This document shows positions 12,351 to 21,584 of a DNA stretch of 29,041 nt, piece after piece. The translations under genes and the position numbers were made by a program. Numbering within the stretch: the first letter of the stretch is position 1; every line of letters starts with the position of its first letter. This DNA comes from a virus, in the IMG/VR virus record IMGVR_UViG_3300017948_000007, positions 1-29,041 of that record; one strand, given 5' to 3'. The notes under the pieces are model-generated. The model had not been told where the DNA came from. It saw nothing but the letters and a program-made list of their open reading frames with translations, and did no database searches.

Positions 12351-15300
12351 CTAATGCGCCAGCTTGTACACCCTCACGGTGCCGCCGAATGTCCCGCCGC
12401 TGATTATGACGCGGAACGCGTTGACCGCCGCCGTATTGGTGTACCAGCAGTCGACGTCGAGCCGCTGGGCCGCTGATGCGTTGGCGCTGTCGTTGCCGAG
12501 CATGGCTCCGGTAAGGTTTTTGTAGTTGGTGCCGCCCGGATCGTACATATTGATCTTGCCCGCAAGCGTGTAAGATCCGGTTACCATCGTGCGGCCCGAG
12601 TAAGGAAAAAACTGAAAACTTGTCTGCCCGACATTGCCGCCTACGGTAGAGCCGAGATATGATCTCACAAAGTGAGACCATGAGTAGTTAGTCGACGTGT
12701 CGTAGCTTGTCCCGCCGTTAGTCGAGAACTCAATTGATATAGTAAGTCCTGTAGTGCTCGGTACAATGTCCTCAAAGTATATTTCGTATAAATCGCATGA
12801 CGAATCGTACCAACTTACAAAGTCGAGCTCGGTGGTGGTGCCGACAGTCGCCGTGTGCGATTCGGCAATGGAATACGAGCCGCTTCCACCACCCCCAGGA
12901 GCCCACTTGAGCCCGAGCGTCTGAGTGGAATCTGCGGTAAGAACGTCTCCGTTGCTGCCGATCGGAATGCGCGCGTTGCCCGTCGAGTATCCCCAGACAT
13001 CGCCCTTGGTCGTGAGCGGGCTCGGCGTGCCGCTCTGCGGATTGACGAGTACGTTGGTGGTCTGCGCCGGCGGCGATATCGCCGCGATACGGAACGCCAC
13101 ACTGGCGTATTGTGTCGCGACGCTCGCGCCCGCAAGAAGTGAGCTCGTGAAACTTCCCGCGCCCACTCCGGACTGGTAACTGTCTGCGATGCCAGGCTGG
13201 CTGGCGGTAGGCTCGTAGTCGAGCGCAACTTCCGGCGCGGTGACGCTCGGCGTTGTGTTGGGATTTACTAGCGCCGTAAACACCACATCGCCACTTGCAC
13301 CCGTCAATGTGAGTGCCGGCGCGACCGTCTGCGAGGTGCCGAACGTGTCGACTGGAGATACTTGATCGATGTCCTGGAAAGTCGCGACGGCCATCCATTC
13401 ACCGACGCCGGAGGAAATTGTGACAGTGCCAGCATGCGCAGAGATGGCCCAGAGGATGGAAATCACATTCGGGAGGCCGCCCGGGGTCGCGCCGAACACA
13501 GCCTGGACGTACGTGTTACCGAGGGTGTCGGTGACTGCCGGCGGATCCGTAAAAGAATTGTTCCCGGCGAGCACTACGACGATCAGGTCACCTATCGCTA
13601 CGGGATTAGTCAGCGCGAAGCTGGGTGTCCCTACCTTGTGTTGCGCCGTCGTCACATTTACCGGCGTAACGATCGGGGTTGTCGGCGTGACGATAGATCC
13701 GGTCGCCTGCCCGCGGTTGATGAATTGGACCAGGGCCGTGATCGCGTTGCCGATGTTCGCGCCGCCGAACGCTGTGTACTGCCACACGATCACGTTGTCA
13801 ACTGTGGTCATCTGGATCGTGGCGATGAGAAATGAGCCGCTAATTCCGGCATCGGGAAGGCTGATCGGCTGTAGCTGCCCGACCGCCAGACCGGGCCTCA
13901 GTGTGTAGAATGTGACCGTTGTGGCCGGCATGCCGTACTCAATCTCGTATGCGGTAGCGAGACTTAGTAAGTCATTGGGCAAGATCGGCTGGGTAACGTT
14001 GAACGAGTAATCGTACTCCGCGCTGGTCCCCTCGACGGCTTGTAACTGCTGCAAACTCGTAGCGTTCGGAGCCTGCGCCACTCCAGGAATCTCGGGCGTG
14101 TAGGTAACCACAAGCACGTCTGTGGACACAAGAATTGTGCCGCTGGAATCCTGCGTCAAGACCGCCGATCCTTGCGACCAATACCAATCGAATCCGACAT
14201 CCACACCGAGCACCCCGACGGTCTGCGATGCCGAATTGAGAGTGATTGTAGGTTCCGCTCCGACCGGAGCCGGCAGGTTGAAGGTTCGCGATGTGCCGTC
14301 GCCTTCGATCGTCGCGTTGAGCGTGTTGAGCAGGACTGCCGAGCCGATGGCATACACTTGATTTGCCATCTGGTTGTGGGTCGCGGTGATGCTCTGCGAA
14401 TATGGCGTGTCGCCCGCAAATAAGTCGGAGCCGTCGGCCACATTCCACGGCGCGTTGACGCCGCCGCGCGTGCCGAGCACAAACACGCGCCACGGATCGG
14501 TGGTCCAGTAGTACGCAGCAACGCTGGTGGTGAGCAGGCTTACGACTTGGTCGAGCAACTGGCCGATGTTGGCCCCCACCGGACACGCGAGCGATATTGT
14601 CGCGAGCCCGCTGGGGACGCTCACGTCAACGCCATCGTCCGACAGGTAGTCAAAAACGATGGTCGAAAAAACGACGTCTCCATCAATCGCCTCAAAGGTC
14701 TGTGGGATCGCTGGCGACACCTCACGGCGCTTGGCGAGGCCCATCCACGAGGCGCACTGCATGCTCCAGGCGTAGGGCACGCCGGGGACACCGGGTAGGC
14801 TCGAGGTGGTCAGTGTGTCGATGTAGCCGCCGAACAAGTCGCCGGTGTCGCTCGAATGCAGGTACACAGGCTGGCCGAGTTTGGGCGCTCCGAAACGATC
14901 CACGTAGGCGTTATCGACCGCGCCGAGCGAATTGAAAGTGCTGAATTGCAGGGTGTCGCTGGTGCCCGGCGCGATGCTCGAATTGTACTGGAATTGAGAC
15001 GCGCCGCTCGGCAAGTTCGCAACATCCGAAGCCATCGGAATCGGCCGGAAAAGTATGATGGTGGCGAATCCGGTATTGCTAATTGATGTGTCCGGTGCCG
15101 CGGCAAGTGTGACCTCGGTCGGACTCACGTACGTCGCAATCGTGGTGTGGAACAGCGCTCCCTGCACGAAGTACGCCGGCGGCATCAGCGCGTTGACCGG
15201 GCCGCCGCCAACAATAGCAATGGGCATGCCGACGTCGGAGGGCTCGAATGTCACGCCGGGGTTCGGGTAATAGCTCGTACCGAAGCTGACCCCGGATAGT

Positions 15301-15389
15301 GTCGTGCTGCTAGCGGTCGCTACTCCAACGGCGCAAATGCCGAGATAGCATGTGAGATCGTCGAAGTTTACGTGGGGCGTGTAACTCAT
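12351..15389 (-). CDS. Tail hub / receptor-binding protein fusion
   Basis: A 1012-residue protein in the place of tail-tip genes after the tape measure. Roughly residues 1-560 are a beta-rich hub-like part (GDLFGGYIDTL, ANIGQLLDQVVSLL, AYYWTTDPWRVFVLG, QPISLPDAGISGSFLI). A Thr/Pro/Val linker follows, then a beta-sandwich domain. Next is the widespread tail-fibre motif LTTKGDVWGYSTGNARIP with VLTADSTQTLGLKWAPGGG. The C-terminal domain (ELDFVSWYDSSCDLYEIYFE to GGTVRVYKLAH) has the typical fibre-tip ending. It probably combines the hub that caps the tail tube with the adhesin that binds the host. ATG at 15389, six bases after the tape-measure stop, with a weak GAGG upstream. Confidence 0.78.
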   Translation of the reverse strand: MSYTPHVNFDDLTCYLGICAVGVATASSTTLSGVSFGTSYYPNPGVTFEPSDVGMPIAIVGGGPVNALMPPAYFVQGALFHTTIATYVSPTEVTLAAAPDTSISNTGFATIILFRPIPMASDVANLPSGASQFQYNSSIAPGTSDTLQFSTFNSLGAVDNAYVDRFGAPKLGQPVYLHSSDTGDLFGGYIDTLTTSSLPGVPGVPYAWSMQCASWMGLAKRREVSPAIPQTFEAIDGDVVFSTIVFDYLSDDGVDVSVPSGLATISLACPVGANIGQLLDQVVSLLTTSVAAYYWTTDPWRVFVLGTRGGVNAPWNVADGSDLFAGDTPYSQSITATHNQMANQVYAIGSAVLLNTLNATIEGDGTSRTFNLPAPVGAEPTITLNSASQTVGVLGVDVGFDWYWSQGSAVLTQDSSGTILVSTDVLVVTYTPEIPGVAQAPNATSLQQLQAVEGTSAEYDYSFNVTQPILPNDLLSLATAYEIEYGMPATTVTFYTLRPGLAVGQLQPISLPDAGISGSFLIATIQMTTVDNVIVWQYTAFGGANIGNAITALVQFINRGQATGSIVTPTTPIVTPVNVTTAQHKVGTPSFALTNPVAIGDLIVVVLAGNNSFTDPPAVTDTLGNTYVQAVFGATPGGLPNVISILWAISAHAGTVTISSGVGEWMAVATFQDIDQVSPVDTFGTSQTVAPALTLTGASGDVVFTALVNPNTTPSVTAPEVALDYEPTASQPGIADSYQSGVGAGSFTSSLLAGASVATQYASVAFRIAAISPPAQTTNVLVNPQSGTPSPLTTKGDVWGYSTGNARIPIGSNGDVLTADSTQTLGLKWAPGGGGSGSYSIAESHTATVGTTTELDFVSWYDSSCDLYEIYFEDIVPSTTGLTISIEFSTNGGTSYDTSTNYSWSHFVRSYLGSTVGGNVGQTSFQFFPYSGRTMVTGSYTLAGKINMYDPGGTNYKNLTGAMLGNDSANASAAQRLDVDCWYTNTAAVNAFRVIISGGTFGGTVRVYKLAH

Positions 15390-15394
15390 ATTTC

Positions 15395-18300
15395 TCAGAA
15401 CCTCGCCCCCGCCGTCCTGAGCGCCTGCACGAGTCCAGCGGTCACCGCGGCTTGAACCTGAGCCTGCATCTGTGCCGATGAGCCGCCGAACGTTGCGCCC
15501 TGGAAGTTCGCGGTGACCTGGATCGGCGCGGAGCCCACGCCGGGGTTGTATCCCGGCACAGCGGGTGCCGTGTTGCTCGGTGTGCCAACAGTGGACCCCT
15601 GCGGATTTCCGCTGCCGTAGGATGTGGCAATCGGCGCACCAGCCGCCGTGCTGATTCCGCTTGTGCTCACGACGCCGGGGAGCGCCGAACTGGTCGTGCC
15701 GACGCCGACGCCCGACAGCCGCTGGAGTATTCCGCCGACGTCGGAGACCGTCTGCTGAGTGGCCGTGGCAATCGTGGCCAGGCTCGTGTTGATCGGGATC
15801 AAGCCGCCCGCCACAGTCGATATCTGCTGAGTCGCGCCGCCGATCGCGCCCGCCGCCGTGGTGAGCGCCGCGGACCCGCTGGTGCTGCTGGTCACGTCGG
15901 TGATGGTCTGCGTCAGATCCGCCGTGCTGCCCGTGCTCGTCGTGCCGCCGGCCGACGCCACTCCATTCGTGCTCACTGCCCAGATTTCGCCGGCCGCCTG
16001 GTGCGCGGTTACTGCGGGGTAACTGCCGCCGTCGATTGCGCTTGTGCCGGCGGTTCCGGTGGACGCCACGGGCGTTGTGGTGCCGGTCGCCGTCGTGCCA
16101 GTGGTACTGGTCACGATTGGCGATGTCAGAGCGGGCCCCAGAGCGAGGAGAGCCTGGTCGGTGGTTGCCGTCGTGCTCGCCGCCGCTGCTGTCGCGCCCG
16201 TGAGGGCGTTGAGCGCCGTCTGTGCTGTGGTTACCGCCGTCTGCGCATTCTGGATCTGTGCCACGGTGACACCGGCACCGCTGTTGAAAAACTCGTTGTA
16301 CGCCTGCAATGTGGCTTCAGCTTGCGCAAGAGCATCCTCGTCGAGCGCCTGGGCACTCGTGCCTTTGGCGGGCGTAAGCGCCAGAGCGGAGGCGAGTGCC
16401 GTAGCGAGTTGCGTTGCTGCGTCAGGCAGGAAGGTAACCGTCTCTTGGAGCGTGCCGGGCTCGGTCCCTGGGATGGCGGTTACATCAGTGATGTAACCTG
16501 GCTTCGAAAGAGATCCCTCATTGATGGCCTGAGCGCCGGTGCTCTGCGCCGATGCGAGACTGGAAAAATCAGTAGTAGCGGATTTGACAGCCGTCGCCAG
16601 CGCATTGACTTGTCCAGTCGCTGTGTTGGCGGCGGTTCCGACCGTGTTTATCCCGGTGGCCGCTGCGGTGGCCGCTGCGGGAACGGATTGCATTACATTA
16701 TTGAGGTTAGTCGTGCCAGAGGCGAGCAACTGAGCCGAAGTGTTGCCGGCGTTCTGCGCATCGGTAAGAGCTTTCTGCGCCTGGATAAGCGCCTGCTGTG
16801 CTGCGTAGAGTTGCGGTCCCTCATTTCCAAGGGATGTCTGCGCCGCCGTGAGATCATCTACTTTGGCCTTGGCCGCTACGACGGCGGCTTCCAGCAGCCC
16901 GGTCTGCGTCGTGACGTTGGACAGCCCCGCCGCCGCCACGGCGTTCTGCTGGTCCATGGCTATCTGAGCATTCAGAGCGGCAGTTTGCGCGGCGGCGACA
17001 TCAGAGAGTGCCGCTTTTCCAGCCAAGAACGCGGCGGTAAGTGCTGTGTATTTCGCCTCAGCGCCGGCGTATGCAACCGCAGCTTGTGCCCACGGCGCTA
17101 TCGAGTTGCTCACGTCCGCGCCCTGCTCAGCCGCCGCGACCGCCAGATTGACCGCCGCTGTCGTCGCGGCCTTCTGTGCGCCAGTGTACGCCGTCACTGA
17201 TATCGTTCCGGCGTCGAACTTCGTCTTTGCTTGATCCTCCGCTAGATTGGCCTCGTTGAGCGCTTGCTGCATGAGGCCGATTTGGCCGCCAGCGTCTGCC
17301 GCCGCGTTTCCTTGAGCGAGTTGTGCCGATTGGAGTTTGAATGTCGCGTTTTGCGCCGCCGTCGCGGCGGTCGCCACCTCTCCGAGAACCGTGTTCAGTT
17401 GCGACTGCTGCGCGGTTCCGTTTGCCACCGAGGTCTTGAGCGTGTCCTGCTCTTGCCGGAGTAAGTCGAGTTTCTGATCGGCAACGATAGCCGCCGCAGA
17501 AAGCGCCGTTAGGTTATCGCTCTGCGCAATCGTCTGGTCGGTAGCGAGTTGCGCCGATGAGGCCAGGTCAGTCATCGAGTTCACGACGCCAGCGGCGGCT
17601 TCGTCGATAGCCTTAAGCGATCCAGGGATGGGGACGCCAGCTGCGGCAGCAGCATTTTCCGCCGCCTCCATTTTGTTAAAGGCTGTCGTTACCTGCGCCT
17701 GAGTTGCGCCACCAGAATTGAATGCGGATAAAAGCGTCTGATAGGCACCCGCCGCCGCCTGGTATCCTAACGATGCCTTTTCCGCCGCCAGTTGATCGGC
17801 GACGATAGCAACTGTCGCGTTGCCCATTCCCTCTGGAGTCTTGCCGGCTGCCGCCACCAGCGCCTCCATGGCGTTGGTGAGGTCCGCTGTGTTGGCCGCA
17901 GCCTTGCCGTACAACGGCGCGCCGGTCGCGAGGGATGCTGTGACGGCGTTATACACTCCCACGGCGTTCTGGAATGCGGTGTCCTGAGTCTGGACATTCG
18001 TGGTCAGCGTCTTGAGCGCGCCGCTCAGAATCACGGCGCTATTGCCGGCGTTGAGTTGCGCCGTCTCGGCGTTTTCGAGCGTGCCAATCTCTTGTTGGAG
18101 GAACGCGATCAGCTTCGAATTCGCGTCGGCATTGTCCATGGTCGCCATGTTGTTGGCTTGCATGTACGCCGTAACCACGTTGATATTTCCACCCTCAGAC
18201 ACAAAGGCCTGCTCAAGACTGCGGATGGTATTCATCTGCTCGGTGTGATCGGCGATGTCCTGCTGCTGTAGATTGTGTGAAGCTAACAATGCCGCGGTCA

Positions 18301-19924
18301 GTTGCCCGATTGCCACAGCCGCAGCCGTAATTACAACAACTAATCCGCCAGTCACTGCTAGGGCACCCGTGGCCGCTTCACCTACTGCCGTTTCTGCGCC
18401 AGCGAAAAGTTCAAGCTGCTCGGCTTGCGCGCTCCAGTCTGCCGAGATTGCGCTGGTGACAAATAGATCATACTGATAGGCGGCTTCGGTGGCGGCGCCC
18501 CCGGCGGCTTCGGTGGCTTCCGCCTGCGCCGCGATCTCTGGGACCGCTTCCGCCGCAGCCCCTCCCATCCCAACACTCGCCGTAGCTGCGATGCCTTCGG
18601 CTCCCGCTGTACCGGCGGAAGTGATGCCCAATGTGGTCAGGAGCCCATTGACGGCTGGGAGAAATGTTTCTAACCCAGAGAGCGCTAATCCGAACGCACC
18701 AATAGCGCCGGTAATCGGGATGATGGCAGCAGCCACGAGCGCAAGCGCTACTGCGTTATCTTTGATTGGACCGGGCAGAGAATTGAACGCCGATATGGCT
18801 CCGTTAATGAATGGAACGATATCAGTCTTGGTGAGGGATATAAGGTCGCTGATCGTCGGTAAGAGAGCTTGGCCGACCTGAACCATGACAGCTTCCCACG
18901 CGTTCGCAAGCTGCTGCCACTGCCCGCCGAAGGTCTGTTGCGCGACTTGCTCTGCCGTGTTTCCGAGAGTGCTGAGCGCGGCATTTAGGACCGCGATGCG
19001 GCCCTGATCGTCGAGCGATTTGAACATCGCCGCCACGTTGGTGGACGTCGCCGCACTGGACCCCGTGACCTCGTCGAACGCCGCCGCGAGAGACGGAAGC
19101 GAAAGGCCCAACTGCGTCAGGGTGCGCGCGCTGGCGGTGCCGGCCGTGACCATCTGATCGAACCGCTGAGTAGCACTCTCGATGGATGTTCCCATCGTGG
19201 CCGCACCGTTCGCTACCAGGGCTAACTCGGCGTCAACGTCCGTGCCGGCCGGGACCATGGCGCTCATGCGCGTTGCCGCCGTCAGGAGTGACGGCATCGC
19301 CAGACCGTCAGACATCCCCAACTGCTCAAGTCCCTCGATGGTCTCCTGAGCGCCATCCGCGGACCCGGTGATATTAGTTAGAGCGATCGATGCCGTGGTG
19401 ATCGAGTCAGCTGCGCCCAGCGCCTCACTACCGAGCTCAGTCAGCCCCTCAGTAATGACAAGCGCCTCACCGACGGCCGCCATCTGCTCGGCCATCTCCG
19501 CGAGTTGGCCGCCGGCGCCCTCGGCACCTTCGCCGGCCTCGCTCTCGGATTCGGTGAGGTCGTCAAATCCGCCGGCCGCGCCGCTGGCGGCATCGCCCGC
19601 GCCGGCCGCCGCATCCCCAGCACCGTCAAACGATCCCGCGGCCCCATCCGCGGCATCTCCGGCCCCGCTGACAGAGTCGGTGAGGTCGCCGAGTTGTCCC
19701 GCCGCAGTGCCGGCGCTGTCACCCAGTCCCGAGGCACTATCGACCGCCCCGGCGATCGCGTCGTCAAAGTTAGTGACGCCCTCAGCCGCTCCGGTGAATG
19801 CGTCCGCGACATCCGCGCCGGCAGCGGTGGCCGCGGTTTCCATCGAATCGAAGTCGGCGAGGAGTTGGCTATAATCAGCGCCGATGGAGATATCAATGCC
19901 GCCAATATTCTCGCTGTCAGCCAT
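15395..19924 (-). CDS. Tail tape measure protein
   Basis: A 1509-residue protein, the longest gene, placed after the gpG/gpGT chaperone as in lambda-like tails. It sets tail length during assembly and helps DNA pass into the cell. The N-terminus (ADYSQLLADFDSMETAATAA) leads into a Gly/Ala/Asp repeat-rich stretch at residues 50-150. Then comes a conserved-looking helical region (TNITGSADGAQETIEGLEQL, TFGGQWQQLANAWEAVMVQV), hydrophobic segments at about 390-450 and 520-560 that could insert in membrane, and a long Ala/Gln/Thr coiled region. By the usual 0.15 nm per residue the tail would be about 225 nm. Its ATG overlaps the end of the gpT frame by eight bases. Confidence 0.93.
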   Translation of the reverse strand: MADSENIGGIDISIGADYSQLLADFDSMETAATAAGADVADAFTGAAEGVTNFDDAIAGAVDSASGLGDSAGTAAGQLGDLTDSVSGAGDAADGAAGSFDGAGDAAAGAGDAASGAAGGFDDLTESESEAGEGAEGAGGQLAEMAEQMAAVGEALVITEGLTELGSEALGAADSITTASIALTNITGSADGAQETIEGLEQLGMSDGLAMPSLLTAATRMSAMVPAGTDVDAELALVANGAATMGTSIESATQRFDQMVTAGTASARTLTQLGLSLPSLAAAFDEVTGSSAATSTNVAAMFKSLDDQGRIAVLNAALSTLGNTAEQVAQQTFGGQWQQLANAWEAVMVQVGQALLPTISDLISLTKTDIVPFINGAISAFNSLPGPIKDNAVALALVAAAIIPITGAIGAFGLALSGLETFLPAVNGLLTTLGITSAGTAGAEGIAATASVGMGGAAAEAVPEIAAQAEATEAAGGAATEAAYQYDLFVTSAISADWSAQAEQLELFAGAETAVGEAATGALAVTGGLVVVITAAAVAIGQLTAALLASHNLQQQDIADHTEQMNTIRSLEQAFVSEGGNINVVTAYMQANNMATMDNADANSKLIAFLQQEIGTLENAETAQLNAGNSAVILSGALKTLTTNVQTQDTAFQNAVGVYNAVTASLATGAPLYGKAAANTADLTNAMEALVAAAGKTPEGMGNATVAIVADQLAAEKASLGYQAAAGAYQTLLSAFNSGGATQAQVTTAFNKMEAAENAAAAAGVPIPGSLKAIDEAAAGVVNSMTDLASSAQLATDQTIAQSDNLTALSAAAIVADQKLDLLRQEQDTLKTSVANGTAQQSQLNTVLGEVATAATAAQNATFKLQSAQLAQGNAAADAGGQIGLMQQALNEANLAEDQAKTKFDAGTISVTAYTGAQKAATTAAVNLAVAAAEQGADVSNSIAPWAQAAVAYAGAEAKYTALTAAFLAGKAALSDVAAAQTAALNAQIAMDQQNAVAAAGLSNVTTQTGLLEAAVVAAKAKVDDLTAAQTSLGNEGPQLYAAQQALIQAQKALTDAQNAGNTSAQLLASGTTNLNNVMQSVPAAATAAATGINTVGTAANTATGQVNALATAVKSATTDFSSLASAQSTGAQAINEGSLSKPGYITDVTAIPGTEPGTLQETVTFLPDAATQLATALASALALTPAKGTSAQALDEDALAQAEATLQAYNEFFNSGAGVTVAQIQNAQTAVTTAQTALNALTGATAAAASTTATTDQALLALGPALTSPIVTSTTGTTATGTTTPVASTGTAGTSAIDGGSYPAVTAHQAAGEIWAVSTNGVASAGGTTSTGSTADLTQTITDVTSSTSGSAALTTAAGAIGGATQQISTVAGGLIPINTSLATIATATQQTVSDVGGILQRLSGVGVGTTSSALPGVVSTSGISTAAGAPIATSYGSGNPQGSTVGTPSNTAPAVPGYNPGVGSAPIQVTANFQGATFGGSSAQMQAQVQAAVTAGLVQALRTAGARF

Positions 19925-20285
19925 GGGCTTTCTCCTTCGCGACGATCTTCAATCCGGGGTTGTTCTTGCGCTCGGCGATGCGCGCGTATGCCTTGAGGTA
20001 CTGCTGTTGCACCCAGCGCTTGTTAAATTCGAGTTGCTTCTTTTCTTCGAGGGTGATCGGTAGCGGGCGCCCGTGGCCGCGACACCACTCCAGATTCAGC
20101 CAGGCGAACTCTACCGGCGTGAGTAGCCAGAACTCGAGCTCTGAGCGTCCCAGTCCGTCAGGGCTCGTGCCGAACGCCCAGAGCCTAACCCAGCGGTCCT
20201 CTTCGCTTAGCTGGCCGCTTCCTGCGGAGGAACTACCGCCAGCCTCTTCCGTCGGTCCTCCACTGCTTTTCCCACGGCGGCCCAT
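19917..20285 (-). CDS. Tail assembly chaperone gpT extension (made as gpGT by -1 frameshift)
   Basis: This frame encodes the T part of a lambda-type gpGT. It overlaps the gpG frame and lies one base back from it. Slippage at GGGAAAA (20273-20267) would join gpG residue Lys120 to the segment starting SSGGPTEEAGG, giving a fusion of about 236 residues. The T part has a Gly/Ser linker, then LTPVEFAWLNLEWCRGHGRP and a basic helical end (NKRWVQQQYLKAYARIAERK), as expected for the part that binds tail tube. An in-frame ATG at 20285 exists but has no clear ribosome-binding site. Its end overlaps the tape-measure start. Confidence 0.82.
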   Translation of the reverse strand: MGRRGKSSGGPTEEAGGSSSAGSGQLSEEDRWVRLWAFGTSPDGLGRSELEFWLLTPVEFAWLNLEWCRGHGRPLPITLEEKKQLEFNKRWVQQQYLKAYARIAERKNNPGLKIVAKEKAHG

Positions 20286-20626
20286 ACGACCTTTTCGACC
20301 GCGGTGAAATCGTCGATCCTGGTTGCCCAGTAATCGGCGGTCGGCGCGGTGTTGAGGTCCAGCTTCGTGGTGGATTTGTCGAGGAAATTCTCAGCGACCA
20401 TGCAGGAGAAAACAATGATGACGTTCTCGACGGCCTTATCGTTTGGGATAGTCGGCGGATCGGCTTTGTTTGGATTGGGCACAGTTCGCCCAGGCGCCAT
20501 GAGTTCGCCGATTTTCGCAGGATCCAGCCCGCGGCGCCGCATGAGCAGCTGCGCCGCGAGAGAAAGCCGCACGGTGAGATTTTCGTGCTCACCGATGGTA
20601 ATGGTCGGATAGTCTATTCCGGTCAT
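20207..20626 (-). CDS. Tail assembly chaperone gpG-like
   Basis: A 139-residue protein, the short form of the chaperone pair that holds the tape measure during tail assembly and is absent from the virion. It has a beta-start (YPTITIGEHENLTVRLSLAA), a helical core (AVENVIIVFSCMVAENFL) and WATRIDDFTAVEKVVWAAVG before the slippery site. Past the site it ends in a short charged tail. Most ribosomes are expected to make this form. Its position between tail tube and tape measure fits gpG. Confidence 0.83.
   Translation of the reverse strand: MTGIDYPTITIGEHENLTVRLSLAAQLLMRRRGLDPAKIGELMAPGRTVPNPNKADPPTIPNDKAVENVIIVFSCMVAENFLDKSTTKLDLNTAPTADYWATRIDDFTAVEKVVWAAVGKAVEDRRKRLAVVPPQEAAS
20267..20273 (-). 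promoter_or_regulatory. Programmed -1 frameshift slippery heptamer GGGAAAA
   Basis: In the gpG frame the codons read GTG GGA AAA GCA, so the heptamer G-GGA-AAA fits X-XXY-YYZ exactly with X=G, Y=A, Z=A. Slipping back one base keeps pairing as GGG-AAA and enters the gpT frame. Lambda uses GGGAAAG at the same gene junction. Confidence 0.85.
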
Positions 20627-20634
20627 GCATCACC

Positions 20635-21090
20635 TCACAGCGGGCCAGCGCCGAATACCACGGTGATGTTGTTGTCTACGCTGATCGTGCACGGCACAGT
20701 CAGCGCCTTGCCGATCGAGGCATCCAGCGGGTACTTCGAGAGGTATCCGTTGAAGAGCAGAGCGGTTCCGTCGGTGCCGGCGGCCAGGACGATCTTCCAC
20801 TGCTGGAGCGCGGGCGGTGCGGTGAGCACGAGGTCAAGCAAGATCTGGTCTTGCGCCGAGGCCGGCTCGGTGTACAGATCGAAAGTGATGTCCCCCGGCT
20901 TGAGCAGCGTGCCCAGCATGCGATGCGCGGTGCTCGTCTGGTTGCTGACATCGACCATGTCGATTGCCATGCCCGCGAACTTGATATTTCCGATGCGAGC
21001 CTGAAGCACGTACGTCGGCGGTGAAGTGGGACCGCCGAGGTACAGCTGGGAGTTATAAGATGCGATTGCGGGAAGCGCGAGTGATGCCAT
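20635..21090 (-). CDS. Major tail tube protein
   Basis: A 151-residue beta-rich protein in the tail-tube position, after the tail terminator and before the chaperones. The pattern (SYNSQLYLGG, ARIGNIKFAGMAIDMVDVSN, MLGTLLKPGDITFDLYTEP, WKIVLAAGTDGTALLFNGYL, VPCTISVDNNITVVFG) suits the lambda gpV/TP901-type tube fold; VDVSN...L..GDITFDL is typical of the family. It polymerises in hexameric rings around the tape measure. AGGAG nine bases before the ATG gives a strong start, as expected for an abundant protein. Confidence 0.83.
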   Translation of the reverse strand: MASLALPAIASYNSQLYLGGPTSPPTYVLQARIGNIKFAGMAIDMVDVSNQTSTAHRMLGTLLKPGDITFDLYTEPASAQDQILLDLVLTAPPALQQWKIVLAAGTDGTALLFNGYLSKYPLDASIGKALTVPCTISVDNNITVVFGAGPL

Positions 21091-21122
21091 GATGATCTCT
21101 CCTGTTACGGTTCGTGAAGCGG

Positions 21123-21584
21123 TTAAAAGTTCACATTGTTGCCAATGCGGAAATCCAGAATTTCAGTCCACGCTGCCGTGGGCTGTATCGATGGGTCGAG
21201 GACACCCCTCTGACTGAGTTTGAAGTTCGGCGCTGGCGGCGCGCTGGTCGGCGGCGAAAGAAACTGATTATTGACCGTGCAGTTGCAGCTCGGAAAGAAA
21301 CCGAAGATCAGGTAACTCGCAACGGCCTTAGCTTGCACGCTGTCCATGTCCCACACGTTGACTTGGATGCGGCACCAATCAATCGATAACGGGCCGCTCT
21401 GCGCGTACTGGAGCACGTCGGATATCTGCTGCACGGTGACGCACGTGCCCTGCCCGACGTAGCCTTTCGGTAGCTGAGTATCGAACATTCTGAAAGTACC
21501 GTTTGAGCCAAGCAAGTAACCCTGAAGTACTGGGTCGGACTGGGCCAACATCCGTATTTTTTGCAGCAGCGGAATGGTGCTCAT
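21123..21584 (-). CDS. Tail terminator / tail completion protein (DUF3168-like)
   Basis: A 153-residue protein between the head-closure protein and the tail tube, the standard place for the gene that caps the tube and joins it to the head. It has an N-terminal helix (IPLLQKIRMLAQSDPVLQGY), a P-K/G turn (DTQLPKGYVGQGTCVTVQQI) and WCRIQVNVWDMDSVQAKAVA, which matches the Q-I-D-V-W signature of DUF3168-type tail terminators. ATGA overlap with the preceding gene. The family is inferred from pattern and order. Confidence 0.72.
   Translation of the reverse strand: MSTIPLLQKIRMLAQSDPVLQGYLLGSNGTFRMFDTQLPKGYVGQGTCVTVQQISDVLQYAQSGPLSIDWCRIQVNVWDMDSVQAKAVASYLIFGFFPSCNCTVNNQFLSPPTSAPPAPNFKLSQRGVLDPSIQPTAAWTEILDFRIGNNVNF

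Noticed and set aside
13957-13975. Shared palindrome ACTTAGTAAGT also near 7103 as a regulatory repeat
   Set aside because: Only two copies, both inside coding sequence of unrelated genes; chance is sufficient.
16001-17200. Long plus-strand frame opposite the tape measure
   Set aside because: Antisense shadow; Arg/Gly/Cys-rich product with no fold and a clear tape measure on the other strand.
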